Shown here: positions 5,365-5,920 of the stretch, one piece after another
Position numbering within the stretch: position 1 is the stretch's first letter
How the letters are laid out: the number at the start of each line of letters is the position of its first letter
Assembly: GCA_025449515.1 (NCBI GenBank)
Contig: JANWJI010000164.1
Span: 1 to 5,920 of the forward strand
Direction: 5' to 3'
Origin: Nitrososphaeraceae archaeon
Lineage (GTDB): Archaea > Thermoproteota > Nitrososphaeria > Nitrososphaerales > Nitrososphaeraceae
Length of the DNA: 5,920 bases
Program-made: the position numbers and the translations under genes
Notes under the pieces: generated by a model
The model's database searches: none
What the model saw: the letters and a program-made list of their open reading frames with translations, nothing else
What the model was told of the DNA's origin: nothing

Positions 5365-5376
5365 CTTAAATATATA
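5365..5376 (+). promoter_or_regulatory. TATA box of the Rieske gene
   Basis: CTTAAATATATA lies about 33-37 bp (centre) before the ATG at 5406, giving a predicted leader of about 7-11 nt or less. No Shine-Dalgarno motif precedes the ATG, so translation is probably by the leaderless or short-leader route. Confidence 0.6.
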
Positions 5377-5405
5377 TGCCTCTAAAACACATATTGTAAT
5401 TATAT

Positions 5406-5807
5406 ATGGCTAAAAATGAGTTTGTTGAAGTCGCCAAAGTACATGAAATTTCTGATGGAAAGATGAAACATATAGAAGTTGAGGGAAAGGAAGTATTACT
5501 TGCCAACATAGATGGCAAATTTTATGCCATGAGTGACCGGTGTGGTCATATGAATGCCTTGCTTTCAATGGGTAATTTAAAAGGAAATACTGTAACATGT
5601 CCTTTCCATGGTGCAAGCTTTGACGTTACCACTGGAAAGAAGCTCTCGGAACCTATCCTAACTCCACCACAGAATATGGAACCATTACCACAAACTTGGC
5701 AAAAGTTTTTCGAAAATGTAGGTCAACTTATGTCACATATTAAGACGCTTGATCAGATAGTCTATGAAACCAGAGTTGATGAAGACAGTATCAAAATTAA
5801 GATTTAA
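5406..5807 (+). CDS. Rieske [2Fe-2S] ferredoxin-like protein
   Basis: A small cytosolic Rieske-fold electron-transfer protein of 133 aa. The cluster ligands are plain: C46-x-H48 (CGH) and, after 16 intervening residues, C65-x2-H68 (CPFHGA). The two His and two Cys bind one [2Fe-2S] cluster. The usual entry strands (FVEVAKV, KEVLLANIDGKFYAM) precede the first ligand motif and the FDVTTGK segment follows the second, as in the NirD/BphF-type soluble family. There is no signal peptide or membrane anchor, so it is not the Rieske subunit of a bc1-type complex. Relatives usually have about 100-110 aa; here an extra helical stretch of about 28 residues (roughly 92-119, with QTWQKFFENVGQLMSHIK) lies before the last strands (YETRV...SIKIKI). 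The partner enzyme is not encoded nearby. It has its own promoter with repeats upstream and seems monocistronic. The family assignment is firm; the donor and acceptor are unknown. Confidence 0.93.
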   Translation: MAKNEFVEVAKVHEISDGKMKHIEVEGKEVLLANIDGKFYAMSDRCGHMNALLSMGNLKGNTVTCPFHGASFDVTTGKKLSEPILTPPQNMEPLPQTWQKFFENVGQLMSHIKTLDQIVYETRVDEDSIKIKI

Positions 5808-5825
5808 AAGGACTCTAATTTTGAT

Positions 5826-5846
5826 TCTGCTAGAGAGAACAGCAGA
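5826..5846 (+). repeat. Short hairpin downstream of the Rieske gene
   Basis: TCTGCT (5826-5831) and AGCAGA (5841-5846) form a perfect 6-bp stem with a 9-nt loop, 18 nt past the stop codon and just after a T-rich patch (5815-5826). It might contribute to 3' end formation, but archaeal termination depends mainly on T-rich tracts. Three copies of ACTAGT (5846-5851, 5890-5895, 5900-5905) follow, and I see no gene in 5808-5920. Confidence 0.35.
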
Positions 5847-5920
5847 CTAGTTTACAAATCATCGTCATTTGCATGTGTATCTAATTACAACTAGTTCGCA
5901 CTAGTACAGCTATCTTAGAA

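Noticed and set aside
5410..5616. - strand frame of 68 codons opposite the Rieske gene.
   Set aside because: The + strand encodes unmistakable Rieske ligands over the same bases; the antisense peptide is Cys/His-rich only because it mirrors those codons.
5846..5905. Three ACTAGT copies in 60 bp.
   Set aside because: Six-base palindromes with irregular spacing in A/T-rich DNA are weak evidence for a functional array, and the window ends before context can be judged.

Overview
The window looks like low-GC DNA from an ammonia-oxidising type archaeon (Thaumarchaeota/Nitrososphaerota, perhaps Nitrososphaera or Nitrosocosmicus). This is inferred from style, not from a marker gene. Two genes have an A/T-rich archaeal TATA box centred about 26 bp before the start codon, the mark of leaderless transcripts. 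Shine-Dalgarno motifs are almost absent, and the protein repertoire fits: a cobalamin-binding protein with a transposase-like N-terminus, a small Rieske protein, a secreted Ser/Thr-rich protein and unknown membrane proteins. No rRNA, tRNA, CRISPR array or intact mobile element was seen.

Layout. Positions 1-195 hold the promoter of a two-gene unit on the + strand: an unrecognised 117-aa protein (196-549), then a 478-aa NAD(P)-binding epimerase-like protein with a four-helix membrane tail (567-2003). A separate leaderless promoter drives a membrane-protein gene (2071-2632) that is broken by a frameshift; its second half stays open in another frame. Next is a 294-aa cobalamin-binding protein (2748-3632) carrying the W-x9-EH signature of CarH-type B12 light sensors, but with an N-terminal domain that is not MerR-like. 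A doubtful 77-aa ORF (3661-3894) and a secreted 191-aa protein (3974-4549) follow.

The 856-bp stretch from 4550 to 5405 looks empty at first but is not. On the - strand it can encode a 57-aa protein (4902-5075) with its own TATA box, which is bracketed by a perfect 10-bp inverted repeat. A 28-aa Cys-rich micro-ORF (4561-4647, also -) lies downstream of a well-placed TATA box. The right part holds a cluster of short inverted and tandem repeats leading into the promoter of a Rieske [2Fe-2S] protein (5406-5807). The last 113 bp carry a small hairpin and three ACTAGT copies but no gene.

How the genes might work together. Two redox-type genes (the SDR-like protein and the Rieske protein) and a putative B12/light sensor sit near each other with separate promoters, so a shared pathway cannot be claimed. 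The most notable items are the CarH-like sensor with an atypical N-terminus, the concealed - strand small gene with its symmetrical promoter, the repeat-rich Rieske upstream region, and the frameshifted membrane gene.
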